Source: Chalara sp. BL73 | Taxonomy: Eukaryota; Ascomycota; Leotiomycetes; Helotiales | DNA length: 64,000 nucleotides | Reading direction: 5' to 3' | Assembly: GCA_918026815.1 (NCBI GenBank) | Contig: CAKJVC010000146.1 | Coordinates: 1-64,000, forward strand | Shown: positions 11,968 through 26,485 of the stretch, in pieces | Layout of the letters: the number at the start of each line of letters is the position of its first letter | Numbering within the stretch: position 1 is the first letter of the stretch | Program-made: the position numbers and the translations under genes | Notes under the pieces: model-generated | Databases searched by the model: none | The model's input: the letters and a program-made list of their open reading frames with translations, nothing else | Told to the model about the DNA's origin: nothing

Positions 11968-12414
11968 CTAGTTATGTGGAGGATATTGTGGTTCACTAGA
12001 GTGGTGGTGCTCATTGGCTCGAGACGGTGACGGAGTTGGAGGAGGAGTAAACAGATACCAGTTAGGATAACCGTTGATTAGCTTCAATCGTGGTGGTAGC
12101 TCTTGTCTGTTGCTTAGCTTTAGAACTTATCGCCTCCTACTCGCCATGGTGGTACAAATGTTGTGCCTCGTGAATGGACCGGATTATCAACGAAAAGAAT
12201 AATGCCCAGATTGAGATTGCCTTCTCACTCTTATAATTCATTTCCCTATACTCTTTGAGGCATCTCAATGTATTTGGTTCACATTTTCCTAGAAACTTTC
12301 AAAGTACGTAAACGGTTTGCATGTATATTGCTGGATATGGTACCTGAAGAACCTTTTACATTCAGAAGTTGAAAACCATACAGCAAGTTCGTCCACTGTT
12401 CCCCTTCAGTATGA
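11968..12414 (-). pseudogene. Candidate unrecorded or decayed gene, 3' part
   Basis: Three minus-strand segments join in phase across plausible introns: 12414-12344, 12288-12156 and 12106-11968. The product part reads TEGEQWTNLLYGFQLLNV, then LRCLKEYREMNYKSEKAIS, then a hydrophobic ALFFSLIIRSIHEAQHL. It ends in a Pro/Ser/His-rich tail (YPNWYLFTPPPTPSPSRANE) before a TAG at 11968-11970. I do not know the family. Farther upstream a promising start (MSLSTAMAPLLPRILSPVC, ATG near 12588) is open for about 25 codons, but I could not connect it to the later exons without a stop codon. The gene may thus be decayed, carry an indel, or have an exon I misplaced. The intron between the last two segments would be 49 nt with a GTACCA donor. 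Confidence 0.35.
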
Positions 12415-12810
12415 CTTAATGTACCAAGAATTATTAAGAACAAAATCCGTTAGACTCCCTCAGCATGTCAAGACATCTAAAATTGACATATAGAATATTA
12501 TTGAACCGTCTATTTTACTAGGCAAATGACACAAACGGGGCTAAGGATCCGGGGGAGGAGAGGCGCCATGGCTGTGCTCAAAGACATGGTGCAAGCCTCC
12601 TAGGCATAGCCCGACTTGATGATCATGAGGGACATACAGTCAACTATTGACTTTCTGTTTCAAAAAAGAAGTGAAGCCGTGTACAAACACAAAAGAGAGA
12701 CGTGAATGATCTTGTATTGCAACTTCTAACACCATGTCTGTCATACATGCACTGAATATGCACAACAGCTATGCCACTTTGTCGCAATGAATCTTTTTCT
12801 CTTTATGGAC
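12415..12810. other. Region between candidate minus-strand gene and SKI8
   Basis: This region holds the possible first exon of the minus-strand candidate (ATG at about 12588, 24 codons) and the 3' flank of SKI8. Nothing else was recognised. Confidence 0.35.
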
Positions 12811-13896
12811 CTACCCTCCCGTTGCCTCTCTATAGAAGGTAATACTCCTATTCGCTCCCGCTGTAGCAAAGCCTTCGCTACGCCCAGTCTTGGGCAGCCA
12901 CTTCACACACCAAAGTGTCTTGTCCGTCTCACTGTGAGTAGCCACACAAGACCTTGTGTCAATTGACCACGCCTTGACCTTACCATCAAACGAACCACTG
13001 AGAAGGTACTCGCCAGTATCACTCCAATCTACGGAGAAGATCCACGCAGAATGGCCCGTTAGGTTTGCAACCTGCTCTCCGTGCTGGACATCATATAGAG
13101 CGATTACTCTTGCATCGCCAGCTGCTGCTAAACGAGTACCTGCAGGTGAGAAAGCCAATGTCCGCACCGGCTTCACCAAACCTATCTCTATCAGCGTCTC
13201 TCTTGAACCGAAAGTCCTTATAATTAAACCTACCTGGCAACGAATATAACAATCGCCCAGTATCGTTATTGAACACATAAACCCCTCCATTCTCATGTCC
13301 ACTCGCAGTGAACCTCCCATCCCTACTCAAAGCAATACACATCCCAAAACTCCCCTTCGTCTCAAACTCTCTAATCTTCTTCCGCCCCCCCACTAGATCC
13401 CAAACATTTATCCGCCCATCGTAGCTCGTGCCCGCCAGATACTGTCCATCCTCACTCAATGCAATAGCCCAAATCTCTCCAGCTTTGTTACCGTCTACAA
13501 TCTTGCCCTCTAAGCTCCACTCGCCGGATTCTGAGATGCTGTAGATGTTGACTTCGCCGCCAAAGCCCGCGCTAGCAAGGATACGCCCATTCAGGGACGT
13601 GGCGAGGTGGTGACACCCAAGCTTGTGTGCGTTGGTGAGGGTTTGGATGAGTGGGAAGTCGGAGGTCTTGGTTGAGTGGACTTTTATGGATGATGCGCCC
13701 GAGGCGGAGAGGATTTGAGTGGCAGTTACGGCAAGGGAGAAGATGTCTGTGATGTGGGCTGCTTGGAGTTAGTTGCATCTTCTGTATGTGTAGCGTAGAG
13801 AATATCACCGTCATCAATAGTATGTGTGGTGAGATATTGTTTTGACTGGACATTGTTAGCACCTACTGGCAGATAGTTCTAAATACCTCTCACCAT
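12811..13896 (-). CDS. SKI8: Ski complex WD40 subunit Ski8 (Rec14-like)
   Basis: Ski8 is the WD40 subunit of the Ski2-Ski3-Ski8 complex that feeds mRNA into the cytoplasmic exosome; in many fungi it also helps meiotic double-strand-break formation. Model: exon 1 is the ATG alone, 13896-13894; then exons 13845-13809, 13758-13234 and 13181-12811, 311 residues. The first intron (13893-13846) has donor GTGAGA, branch GTGCTAACA and acceptor CCAG, and its removal gives the familiar Ski8 start MSKQYLTTHTIDD. WD repeats are visible throughout, for example IWAIALSEDGQYLAGTSYDG ending in INVWDLV, then FGMCIALSRDGRFTASGHEN, VRTLAFSPAGTRLAAAGDAR, WIFSVDWSDTGEYLLSGSFD and LWCVKWLPKTGRSEGFATAG. Length fits a single seven-bladed propeller. 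The ATG inside intron 1 (13854-13852) is out of frame, so the spliced model is strongly preferred. Confidence 0.92.
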
Positions 13897-14574
13897 GTTT
13901 GAAAGCACATTTGCTCACTTATGCCTCATTATTGGCTGGGGGTAGAGGGTACTGTCTGTAGCTTGCAAGAATATTGTGATGCAGACACAAGGCTGGAGCT
14001 GGAAGCTGATTGGGATTGTTTTCACAAATTAGTTCCTCCTGTTATCGGATCTAGTAACAAATGAAGCATCAGCTATAAACAGAAGCTGGGGTATTTTGTT
14101 AAGCGGATGTATATGGTGGGGAGCTATTGGTAGTTTCGAATAGTTGATCTGAGCTGATTATTGAAAATATGCGCCAGCCTTGTCCCTCACCTGCTGTTCC
14201 TCTGTCTAAGTTATGGTGGGGGAGAAATGAGCAAGGCTCATGACGTCTTCACGAACCAGAAGCTGCAAGGAGAACGAAGATTGAAAGTGCCCAAAGAATC
14301 AACTTGCATAATGTAGCTCTTCACTCTGCCGCAATTGTCCTACTTATCTAGAAGGCTAACACAGATTAGATGATACAACGAGTATATCATGCATCAACCG
14401 CATTCCATCTAACATTTTGAGTCTGGAAATACTAAGAACGCATGCCATTTCTTCTATCATACAGTGATGTACACGTATAGTCCTATATCAATACATTCTA
14501 GCTTTCGTGATATCAAAACACCGCCCAATGTCGTCCAATAAAAGCACGCACGAGGAAGCAACCTCAACACCTTA
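13897..14574. other. Intergenic upstream of SKI8 and downstream of bL32m
   Basis: No coding pattern was seen on either strand over about 680 bases. It should contain the SKI8 promoter. No repeats were recognised. Confidence 0.45.
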
Positions 14575-15110
14575 TTACCGGTCCTTTGATTCCCTCTCGA
14601 GCTTTTTCAGCTCTTTTATACGTTGCTCATATCTCCTCTCCTTTTCTTCCTTGGTCAATCCCTCTTCCAGCCCCTTGCCCTTGAACATGTTCTGCATATC
14701 TATACAATCATCAGCTATGGTCTGAATCCATGGTGTTTTCCCAACGTACCTTTCACGCAGTATGGACATAGCACATGAGCTCTCTTTATATTCCCACAGG
14801 CCGAGCATTTATTTAATGAAGTCACATCCTTCATTCCCTTCCCTGCCATCTGCCTATGCCTCTTCTTCATGTGCGATGTCTTTTTCTTAGGGACCGCTCG
14901 TAACACACCTTCCCATAGTCCTGCCAGAATCTCCGGGATATTGAGTTGTATGGCAGCTGGAATAGCGAAGCCAAAGGAAGGAAGCACTGGAAGGGAGAGT
15001 TGCCGAGAATAGAGAGTGGTGAATCGTGAGGTGCTCGAGCTAGTTGATGAAGATAAACGCGGTAGAAAGGCGGAGAGCAGCGACCTCGTTGTCACATGTG
15101 TGGCAGCCAT
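14575..15110 (-). CDS. MRPL32: Mitochondrial large ribosomal subunit protein bL32m
   Basis: This is the mitochondrial homologue of ribosomal protein L32, part of the 54S subunit near the peptidyl-transferase region. Model: exon 1 15110-14750, a 50-nt intron 14749-14700, exon 2 14699-14575, 161 residues. The N-terminus (MAATHVTTRSLLSAFLPRL, rich in Ser, Thr and Arg) is a mitochondrial presequence; in yeast the m-AAA protease matures L32. The conserved core starts at AVPKKKTSHMKKRHRQMAG and includes the zinc-ribbon CSACGNIKRAHVLCPYC. The second exon adds a charged helical tail (TKEEKERRYEQRIKELKK) usual in fungal members. The start at 15110 is preferred to an ATG farther upstream at 15206 because it begins directly with the presequence. 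It is divergent from CDC10, with 351 bases between the start codons. Confidence 0.92.
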
Positions 15111-15461
15111 CTTGATACAATTTACACGGACAGAATAGGCAATTCGTGGCAGGTATTTATGAGACTCAATTGTTGTCCTGCTTCGCGTTGGTGCTGCTCT
15201 CGTCACCCAAGATCCTTAATTTTTTGAAGCTCTCTTTAAATTGCTTGGCAACGTGAACCTGTTCCATATCCGTCTTAGCTTGCTTGCTACCCCTTTTGCC
15301 GACGCGACCACTAGTCCCAGTAATTTTGTGGAGGAAAGAGACCAGAGACCTTCTTCGTCAATCTCGACAGCTCACATATCTGTACTGACGAGCAACTCAA
15401 TTCTACGCCTTGAAGATCTCATAAGTAGACTTTGACTTCATATACCACCATTTTTCAGACA
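15111..15461. promoter_or_regulatory. Shared divergent promoter of MRPL32 and CDC10
   Basis: The 351 bases between the two start codons must contain both promoters and leaders. The CDC10 side ends in a CT-rich stretch (CCACCATTTTTCAGACA) just before the ATG. A 64-codon ORF inside (15241-15435) overlaps the presumed CDC10 leader and has no recognisable product. No specific factor site could be assigned. Confidence 0.5.
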
Positions 15462-16599
15462 ATGGCAGCCGCGGCGCAACAGTCCGTCTTCCCCAAGAGC
15501 CATGTCGGTTTCGACAGCATCACATCGCAAATTGAGCGCAAGCTCCTGAAGCGTGGTTTCCAGTTTAACGTTATCTGTGTTGGTGAGTTGACCTTTTTTT
15601 GATGCAATCATCATGCCCTTTCATCGGGTACAAGTTCTAACTTTTATATCAGGGCAAACTGGTCTTGGAAAATCGACTCTCATCAACACCATCTTCGCCT
15701 CACACTTGATCGACTCGAAAGGAAGACTCGCCCCTGATGAGCCCGTACGCTCAACTACCGATATTCAGACCGTGTCACACATTATCGAGGAGAATGGTGT
15801 CCGCCTGCGATTAAACATTGTTGATACCCCAGGTTATGGTGATCAAGTCAACAACGATAGATGCTGGGATCCAATTGTTAAGTACATTAAGGACCAGCAC
15901 TCTGCATACCTCCGAAAGGAACTTACAGCTCAGCGAGAACGATACATCCAAGATACCAGAATCCACTGCTGCCTTTTCTTCATCCAACCATCAGGACATG
16001 CGCTTAAGCCAATTGATATTGTTGTCTTGAAGAAGCTTTCAGATGTCGTTAATGTTGTTCCTGTCATTGCGAAGTCTGATTCTCTGACACTAGAAGAGCG
16101 AAGTGCATTTAAGGAGCGCATCAAGGAAGAGTTTGCTTTCCACAACTTGAAGATGTTCCCATACGATAACGATGAATTCGACGAGGAAGAGCGTGCTCTT
16201 AATGCTCAAATCAAGGTTAGTGGCTAGGTTTTCCCCTTGTACACATATGCTAAATAGATGCAGAATATCATCCCATTTGCTGTTGTTGGGTCAGAGAAAT
16301 CAATCATTGTAGGAGGCAAGCAAGTCAGAGGGCGCCAAAACAGATGGGGCGTTATCAATGTTGAGGACGAGAACCATTGCGAATTCGTATACCTCAGAAA
16401 CTTCCTCACCCGAACTCATCTTCAAGATCTTATCGAAACAACATCCCAAATCCACTACGAGACATTCCGTGCTAAGCAGCTCTTGGCACTCAAGGAGAGC
16501 AGTGCTGCTGGTGGACATACCGGCAGCCGACCTATCAGCCCTTCAGCTGATCGTGAATTGAGCAGAAACTCACAGAGAATGACGATGAATGGCTACTAG
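15462..16599 (+). CDS. CDC10: Septin, Cdc10 class (AspD-like)
   Basis: Septins are GTP-binding proteins that polymerise into filaments and rings at septation sites, hyphal tips and branch points. Model: exons 15462-15582, 15653-16215 and 16264-16599, 339 residues. The P-loop GQTGLGKST (residues 41-49), the switch region DTPGYGDQVNN, the GTP-specificity AKSD motif, and the septin unique element (IPFAVVGSEKSIIV, then RGRQNRWGVINVED) are present. The sequence SHVGFDSITSQIERKLLKRG at the N-terminus and the absence of a C-terminal coiled coil place it in the Cdc10 class rather than Cdc3, Cdc11 or Cdc12. The tail (SRPISPSADRELS) is typical of mould AspD proteins. The intron after codon position 1 of Gly41 interrupts the P-loop. 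The third exon was placed with an ATGCAG acceptor; using the earlier TAG would add Met-Gln. Confidence 0.95.
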
Positions 16600-17309
16600 A
16601 CGGTGCTAAGGTGTTTGATTTGATAGTTTGGAAGAAGGCGTCGTTTATTATGGCATCATGGTATCTGTGCAAAAGCGACTTCGTGGAATTCCTTGATATG
16701 GCTGAGGAGACTATAACGGCCGTTTCAAGCTGGGCTTTACTTTGTATCCAAATTACCCTTATTTCTCCTTGCTTAATTAGCCTTCTTAATGAACGATTCT
16801 TTCTATACCCTTACGAACAAGAAAGTCTAATCGGGTACTATTTTGTATGAAACTGTGAATAGTCTTCTACCAATTCCCGAATGAATAAGGTGCGCAAGCT
16901 GGATCGCTAACTAAAAACCATCAATATTTTCATGGCGAAGATCAAGCAAGCGACACCATTCAAACCATCCCGTAGAAATACATTAATTCTTGCAATTCTT
17001 TGGAAAAAGCTCCCTCTTTTTTGGTCTATAAAACTCACAATTTTCTTAGACTAGCAAGAAATCATAGTACTCGAACGAAGGACAGCGTGTTTTGTATGAG
17101 CTTCTCGATTCTTGTGCCTATAGACATGCATACGCTATGTACCCCATAAACGCCGACTTCCCTACCATCGCTGTCTCAAATTAAATTCTAATGCCTCGTA
17201 AGGAGCGGGTATTTTGTATAAATCAGCCAACGCCGCAGAATGCCATTTAAATGCATATTTCACCATTCACGATCCTTTTCCCTCCCGTAAGCATCCCTTC
17301 ATCCTCCAT
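16600..17309. other. 3' flank between CDC10 and a convergent membrane-protein gene
   Basis: This 710-base convergent region probably holds both 3' UTRs. A 79-codon plus-strand ORF (16611-16850) directly after the CDC10 stop has no recognisable product. No gene was seen. Confidence 0.5.
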
Positions 17310-18210
17310 TTAGAACCTAGTCATGTTGCTAACAGTGCTATACCGCGAGGAAGCAGGATACGCAGGAGTTGTCTCATTTCTACCGGTGTTATGCATGGGA
17401 TGCAAGGCGGTAGGCGGGCGCTCAACATGTGGCATCACCGGTGAGCTACGGGAGTTGAACTTCTCGAACTGATCTGGTTGTGTTGGAACGGGGCGCGAGA
17501 TCTGAGACATGCGGATGGGCAGCTTGAAGCCGAAGACACTCTTGCGGCGCTCTTCAGTTGGTGGTGGGTTGTAGGATGGCAAGACGGGGGAGTGAGGACG
17601 ACGAGTTGAACCCGAGGACAGAGAGAATGTCTTCCCGCCTTCGGCCATCTTGTCAATGGATGCGCCATGCGAGCGCACCTGTCTAGCGCTGATTCCTGCC
17701 TCGGAGTCGGAGAAGATGTAGGTGGCGAGGAGGTTAAGGAAGCCCATGATGGCTGTGAGAATTCCGGAGGCGATGACGATGCGCCAGAATGGCATGCCAA
17801 GGTTCTCTTGCGAGGTGGCAGGCTTGTTGAGGTTTCCGAGGATGTTGAAGCCCAGCGCGATCATGGACAACGCGAGGAAGACGAAGCCGGACTCGATACC
17901 GAATTTGGGCCAGGTGCGGGCGAAGTAGGACTTGAAGAAGGGGAGCTCGGTGATGATGAGGAAGGCGGCAATGGTGCTGGTTATGACGTGGGAAGCGCCG
18001 TCAAAGAAGAAGAACTGTTTCCCATTAGCTTTGGGTTTGGTGGTATGGACAGGCAATGGGACTTACTGAAGAGGTCATGACAGTCTTGACCAGCATCACC
18101 CAGCTTGCGATGACAATCAGGACGAGAGAGATGATGTTGAGCACCCGGATGATGTTGAGGATAACATAGCCGGGGCCACGAAGCACAGCTCGTTGATCAA
18201 CGCCGAACAT
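17310..18210 (-). CDS. Fungal four-helix membrane protein with disordered cytosolic tail (DUF7598-like)
   Basis: Model: exon 1 18210-18067, intron 18066-18015 starting GTAAGT, exon 2 18014-17310, 282 residues. Four hydrophobic segments are visible: VILNIIRVLNIISLVLIVIA, the segment after FFFFDGASHVITSTIAAFLI, GFVFLALSMIALGFNILGNL and WRIVIASGILTAIMGFLNLL. The C-terminal 120 residues are polar and rich in Ser, Pro and Arg. The arrangement matches a family of uncharacterised ascomycete membrane proteins that I believe is Pfam DUF7598; the exact accession is from memory. The start MFGVDQRAVLRGPGY was chosen; an ATG 11 codons upstream (18243) is also in frame. The function is unknown. Confidence 0.75.
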
Positions 18211-20155
18211 CTTGCAAGCAAACTTTACCAGTAGATAAATCATTATTAAGGCTCCAAGGGTTCTGGATCACCGAGGTATGGAACTGTCTTACGATGATAG
18301 TAAAGAGAGTATGGTAAAGTAGAACTGCCTGCAGTGGGGACTTTGAATATTGATTTGGATTTGGTTGAAGTTGACGTTGTGAAAAGATCGTGAGAAATAA
18401 ATTTGCAAGAATTAGATTTTAAGAGATCGAAAAGTTCAAGAGCCAGTCTTAAAAATATTTGAAAAAGAGGGATGCTATTGAGGAACAATCCTCATTGTCG
18501 TGAATCAACAATGGTGGTGTTGAGTCGATTGTCGCTTGAACACTGACAATAGGAAGGACAACAGAGGGTTATAAGGAAAAGAAGCAAGAGCACGAGAATA
18601 GCGATATAGCGCCGACATCACCTTTGGAGGACCGTCAAAGAGACCTCCTGTAATAGAAACAACTGTGGGGTTTGAAGCTTCTTTGTTTCCAATGCCCAAT
18701 GGTTAAGTTGGGACGATCCTGAGTGAAGCGTGCGCTGAGCTGGTCCAATGATCCCCGGCTCGAAGAACAAGTCCTCGACCGACGGAGGTGCTTCAACATG
18801 CCTGAAGATCCATATGAATCGGAGCATGTTATTGGTAGAAGGCAATGAATCAGGTCCTCTGCGTGAGAGATGGACGATTGTACAGTCTGGAGCTGAGGCT
18901 TCGCTCACCTTCGCTTGTACCCACGCTCTGAGCGCGAAGCGCGTACGGCAATCACCCACACTAGAGGGTTTGCAATACCCAATAATACCTGTAACAAGCG
19001 CTTGCATTATTTGGCCAAGCTGGGATTGATTCTGGGGATAAAGGCTTGCTTCCGTCAAGTGTTTGGAGCATAAGAGTCACAGATGATTGATTGGGCGAGG
19101 TGGCTCAGGAGGTTTTGTTTCAAGTTGACGTGCTTGTGTTTTTCGTCTGGCTGTGGCAAAACAGCAGGTACCGCCACTACTACCGATATTTCGAGGAATG
19201 GAGCGCGTTTCTTCTAAACATGGAGAGGACTGACGATACCGTGAAGATGTGTCTCGTGAATCGCAATCATCTGAAGCCGCATGGGAGAGGAAACTCGTAG
19301 CCCGAGTCATCCCACACCGCAAGAAATAATAGGCTAACAAACATAATGGCAAATGGCATCTGAAAGCATACACTTCAATCTTTGACTTGTCCATATATAA
19401 AGCTCTTTGCAAAAGGTACTGCCAGACTTCACATTAGAGGATGAAGCCTCTGGGTAGATCATCACCTCTAACCAATCACCATCACCTCCAATATCCACAA
19501 GTCAATTTAATAGCACCATTGTTCTCGTCATGGGTGTATATCTACCCTTGCTAGAGCTGCTAGAGTTGGAAATGACCTTCACAGAATGGCAGGAGAGCTA
19601 GACATCTCCTCGTGGCTTGCATTTCTTCTTCAAGTCCCAGTCGAACTGAGAACCCAATGAAAAAAAGGGTCATGCAAGCATGAAAGCAATCAAAAATTCC
19701 CCCGATGAAGACCCCGAAGGATATTCAACAGTTCTCGGCGCCCCGATGTGCAATGGAGGTCTCGTACTGCCAGCCTGTAATTCATGAGCTACAGAACTGT
19801 CAAGAAGGTAAGTATGAAGAGGAAAAAAAATGGTTGTGAGGGAAGCTGCTCTAATATAGTCATAGTGTTCGGGCCTGAGGCAGAAAGATAACTAGCTTAA
19901 TCAAGCTAGCAGGATTGGCAAAGCCTCAGCCTTCTAGATTCAGCAAATGAATGACTGAGCCACCAATGAATGAGCGCCCGTCGCCACGGAATTATTCACT
20001 TGGTTATTTTTAGCGGATCTGGAGGTCCTCAAAATCTCAGCCTCCCCTCCAACAAAAAAGGTGAATCTGACACCATCCCCTCTGCCACGCAGGCACGCTC
20101 ATACGTCCGAAGTCACCCAAAGGATTGCAGACCCTTCAGAAGCAAAGAAGTCGAA
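18211..20155. other. Intergenic, 1.9 kb, between membrane-protein gene and SERF-like gene
   Basis: No gene is supported. A 146-codon minus-strand ORF at 18618-19058 and a 93-codon plus-strand ORF opposite it are the longest open frames; neither has a recognisable motif or splice partner. The region from 19970 to the SERF start is presumably its leader. Confidence 0.4.
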
Positions 20156-20492
20156 ATGGCTAGAGGAAATCAGAGAGACAAGGCGCGCGAGGCCAACCAG
20201 AAGAAGATGGCCGAGCAGGTAACGTCCCCCGTTTGCGCATGGTGTCTCCCGTACGCAGGAACGATTGGAGACTAATGCGTGTGGGGTTTGTATAGAAGAA
20301 GGGCAATTCCATGACCGGCGCCCAGATGGCGGCAGACAAGGAACGGGTTGCGAAGATGATGCGGGAGAAGCAGGCTGCTGGTTTGTCCCCGCCCTTCTCT
20401 TTTCTGAGAGTGCCATAGTTGGATATTTGCTGACGGAGGGAATAGCCGATGCGAAGAAGGCGGCTGATGGCGCCGCTGGCAAGAAGAAATAA
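20156..20492 (+). CDS. SERF/4F5-family small basic protein
   Basis: A 64-residue protein assembled from three exons, 20156-20218, 20296-20380 and 20446-20492, in phase throughout. It begins MARGNQRDKAREANQKKM, the diagnostic start of the SERF (small EDRK-rich factor)/4F5 family. It continues with an Ala/Lys-rich helical part (AADKERVAKMMREKQ) and ends in AADGAAGKKK. SERF proteins are small, highly charged and intrinsically disordered; animal and yeast members are known to change the rate of amyloid formation and to bind nucleic acids. The mould form is not characterised as far as I know. Both introns are about 65-77 nt, in a gene of less than 350 bases, which explains why it is easily missed. 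Confidence 0.85.
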
Positions 20493-20971
20493 GGGAGAGT
20501 AAATCAGAGATGCCGATACCCAGAGCCTCCGACTAGATACGATGGATATGATGGAGTTTTTTTGTGGCATTATAACAAAGCATTTGGTAGCGGGGACTGG
20601 TGGTGTTTTAGACAGCGTGACTTTTTCAATAGACCTATTTAAAGGGCATTCTCCGCATTGAATGTGAAGCTTTTACGGAGATCGAGCATTGTGCTTTGAA
20701 ACCGATACCTAAGAAATTTCCAGATTCACTTGCTCTCTCTCAATGTGGTAGAATTCGCCTCTTTCACGTCTTTTGGGTTTGTCGCCGTATTGAGACTAAA
20801 CTCTCTGTTGAAGAGACCAGGCGAAATTAACAGAGGGTTTCACAATATTCATCTGATTATTTTTGAGCATTGCTTCTATTCAATATTGGCGCAAACTGCC
20901 ATTTGCCTTCGTATAATTTTACATTACATAAAGCGTTTCTGCTAAGCTGCCTCCTTGTTTAGCAGATCATT
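20493..20971. other. 3' flank between SERF-like gene and polygalacturonase
   Basis: This is a convergent, AT-rich intergenic region. A 71-codon plus-strand ORF (20730-20945) has no recognisable product. No other feature was seen. Confidence 0.45.
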
Positions 20972-22664
20972 TTAATTCGCCAAAGTTGAATTAGCCGGCA
21001 AGCAATCGACCCCAATCGAACCCTGAATGCCATCGCAAATCACTACCGGTGGAGAACCCTTGGGGCTTGTAAGGTCTATCTCCTCGAGTTTGATGCCGGA
21101 GCATACGGCATTTGGTGAGCAGACGAGCTTAGCCACCTTACGGCCGTTTTTACCACTACTGCTCCCAGTGAAGTTCTGGAAGCGGACGTCTATCATGTCG
21201 ACACGTGATGGATAAGCTGCACACGTTGACTAGAAATGGTCAGTGGATAGATAGAGCGGGAGCGAGGTGAGGGAGCGTACGGCGTTGACATTGAAATAAC
21301 AGGCGTCTAAGACGATAGGCCAATCAACGTTGTAGTTGTAAAAATTCTTGAAGGTTATATTCTTGATGTAGCCGTAACCAACATTTGGACCTGCCCATCC
21401 CTTAAGACGTGCACCGTTCTTGGGAATAGTTAGTACTGTGTATGTAGGTGCGAGATAGCTGAGATAATTACCTCAGCATTCAACATGATGACATCCTCGA
21501 TGTAAGCATTCTCGATGTAATCTTTCACTCCAGCGTATTGGCCGATACTACCCATACTTACTCCATGGGTACCATTGCAATAAATATTCGAGACCAGAAT
21601 ATTGGAGGTATTGGGCTTGGGGCTGAAGCAATCGTCACCGATGTTCACCCACGAGTCGCGAACGGTGAGTCCATCCACGTTGTATGAGTCCCAGCCGTCG
21701 GTGTTCTTGGGCAGGTTCTGACTCAGGTCAGATTTCCATTAATCAACAAGTGGGATCACCTAGACTTACTTTGTTGGTAGAAAGATTCTCAATGATTACC
21801 TAGGGATGTATACATTAGTTCTGTCTTTAAGTGCTTTCAGTTTCGTCTGCAAGTCGAGATACTAACATTATCGTAGACTACATTCTTGGCTGGGTCATAT
21901 TAGCTAAGGTTTAATATACAAAGCTCATACTCACAAGTGACAATGAAATTGGTCCAGCATGGAGACCTCCGGAAACTAATGCCTTCAATGTACAGATTTG
22001 TTGCATTCTCGGCATAGAATAGATTAGGACGGTAGTATGTATTGTTGGGGTCCTAGAATGTCAATTTATTTGCCCGCTCCAAAATTATAGGTGACTTACA
22101 AGGATCTCAAGGCCTGCGAAGCCATCATACCAAGCTTGGCCATTACCATCGAGTGTCCCATTACCGTAGATCTTGATGTCCTTCCCACCCCATTTCCAGA
22201 AGGAAATTGACTTCTGGAATGGGTGGTAATAGTAATTGCTTTGCCAATACTCAATGTCATTGGTAAACTTAATCACATTAGCTTGAATGGCAACCTTGCT
22301 GGAGGAGTCTCACAAGAATAGTTCCTTCGAGGTTCACATGGACATTGTTCAGGAAAGTAAGGTCAAGCTTCTTCCCAAGGACAAAAGTTTGTCCTTTTGG
22401 AAGCACCAGAGTTCCACCATGATTTGCCTTTTTCAGACCTTTGAGAAACTCCGCTGAGACATCATCAGTCTCATTTTTGGAGGCTCTGATGTAGATCTTT
22501 GGGCGGTGATTTGCGGGGGGGTGGTGGTAAGGGCAAACCTGTCTAAACTCGCTCGGAGACTTAGGCCCATTATATCTATACCCGTTGGCCTCGACGCCAG
22601 CAATTGAGGAGAAGAGGGCCAAGCCAGAAGCAAGGGCACCAACTACTGAAAGATTGAAGAGCAT
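20972..22664 (-). CDS. Secreted exo-polygalacturonase, GH28
   Basis: GH28 enzymes hydrolyse alpha-1,4-galacturonan in pectin; the exo forms release monomers from the non-reducing end. Model in eight exons: 22664-22314, 22267-22100, 22052-21935, 21889-21867, 21799-21770, 21717-21472, 21418-21281 and 21229-20972, 443 residues, in phase at every join. The signal peptide is MLFNLSVVGALASGLALFSS and onward. Catalytic features: NTDGWD (about 235-240), GDDC with the two Asp near 258-259, THG with His near 281, and RLK near 316-318, the usual NTD/DD/GHG/RxK set. The beta-helix Asn stacks and many N-glycosylation sequons are visible. The pattern GNGTLDGNGQAWYD and the RSPCWTN block resemble exo-polygalacturonases rather than endo forms. 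Exons 4 and 5 are only 23 and 30 nt. Such enzymes are secreted by plant-associated moulds and normally induced by pectin; no regulatory site was assigned. Confidence 0.9.
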
Positions 22665-25811
<3,147 letters not shown>

Positions 25812-26485
25812 ATCTTCAGGTCTGTTATATTATGATGTTGTCTCTGTAATCTCAACCTAAAGATTATGAGAAACGACACAATGAAAGTAAACCATACCAC
25901 CATCGGGTTTTTATTGATTGCTTAGTAACACAACCTGAATGTTTAATTGTAGACCAAGCTGAACACCTTTTCCATGGCAGAACACTCGAATTGACAAATC
26001 TATCTTATAAACGGAACTGTGGGCACATTGCGGCATCTTTCTGTGTACTTAGATTTATCAACCTTGTCCCTTGCCTCACAAAGGCCGGCTTAGTTCCCGA
26101 GCCATTCGACTACGACAACCCTTCAACCAAGAGACTATGTGTTGTTTATATACAAGCGCGCACCTCCACTCGCTTTCTGTTGCCAACCTTCCACTAATTC
26201 TGGAGCTTTCTTCTCGATAATGATCCGCTTTGGAGCCGGCCGGACCTTTCCAAGGGCAGCAAGTCGCCGTGCTTTGCTTTGGTGTCTCAGGAAATTGGTG
26301 ACTCGGTCTCGAAGCTAATATGTCAACGACGTCTGAGGTTTCGGGGTCGCTATGTGCTCAACGCTGTTGGCACCGCACGTGTAGTGTTAAGTCTTAAAGC
26401 CTCGTCATCAGGCTTCTTGAATAGTATCTAATATTGGTGTAGACGATCGTTGAGGCATTGGATTTCTTGCTCCTCCCTTTCTATT
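25812..26485. other. 3' flank between GLR1 and CCE1
   Basis: This is a convergent region with no supported gene. Only short open frames were seen. Confidence 0.45.

Noticed and set aside
18618..19058. 146-codon minus-strand ORF
   Set aside because: No motif, no start context and no splice partners; the plus strand is equally open here.
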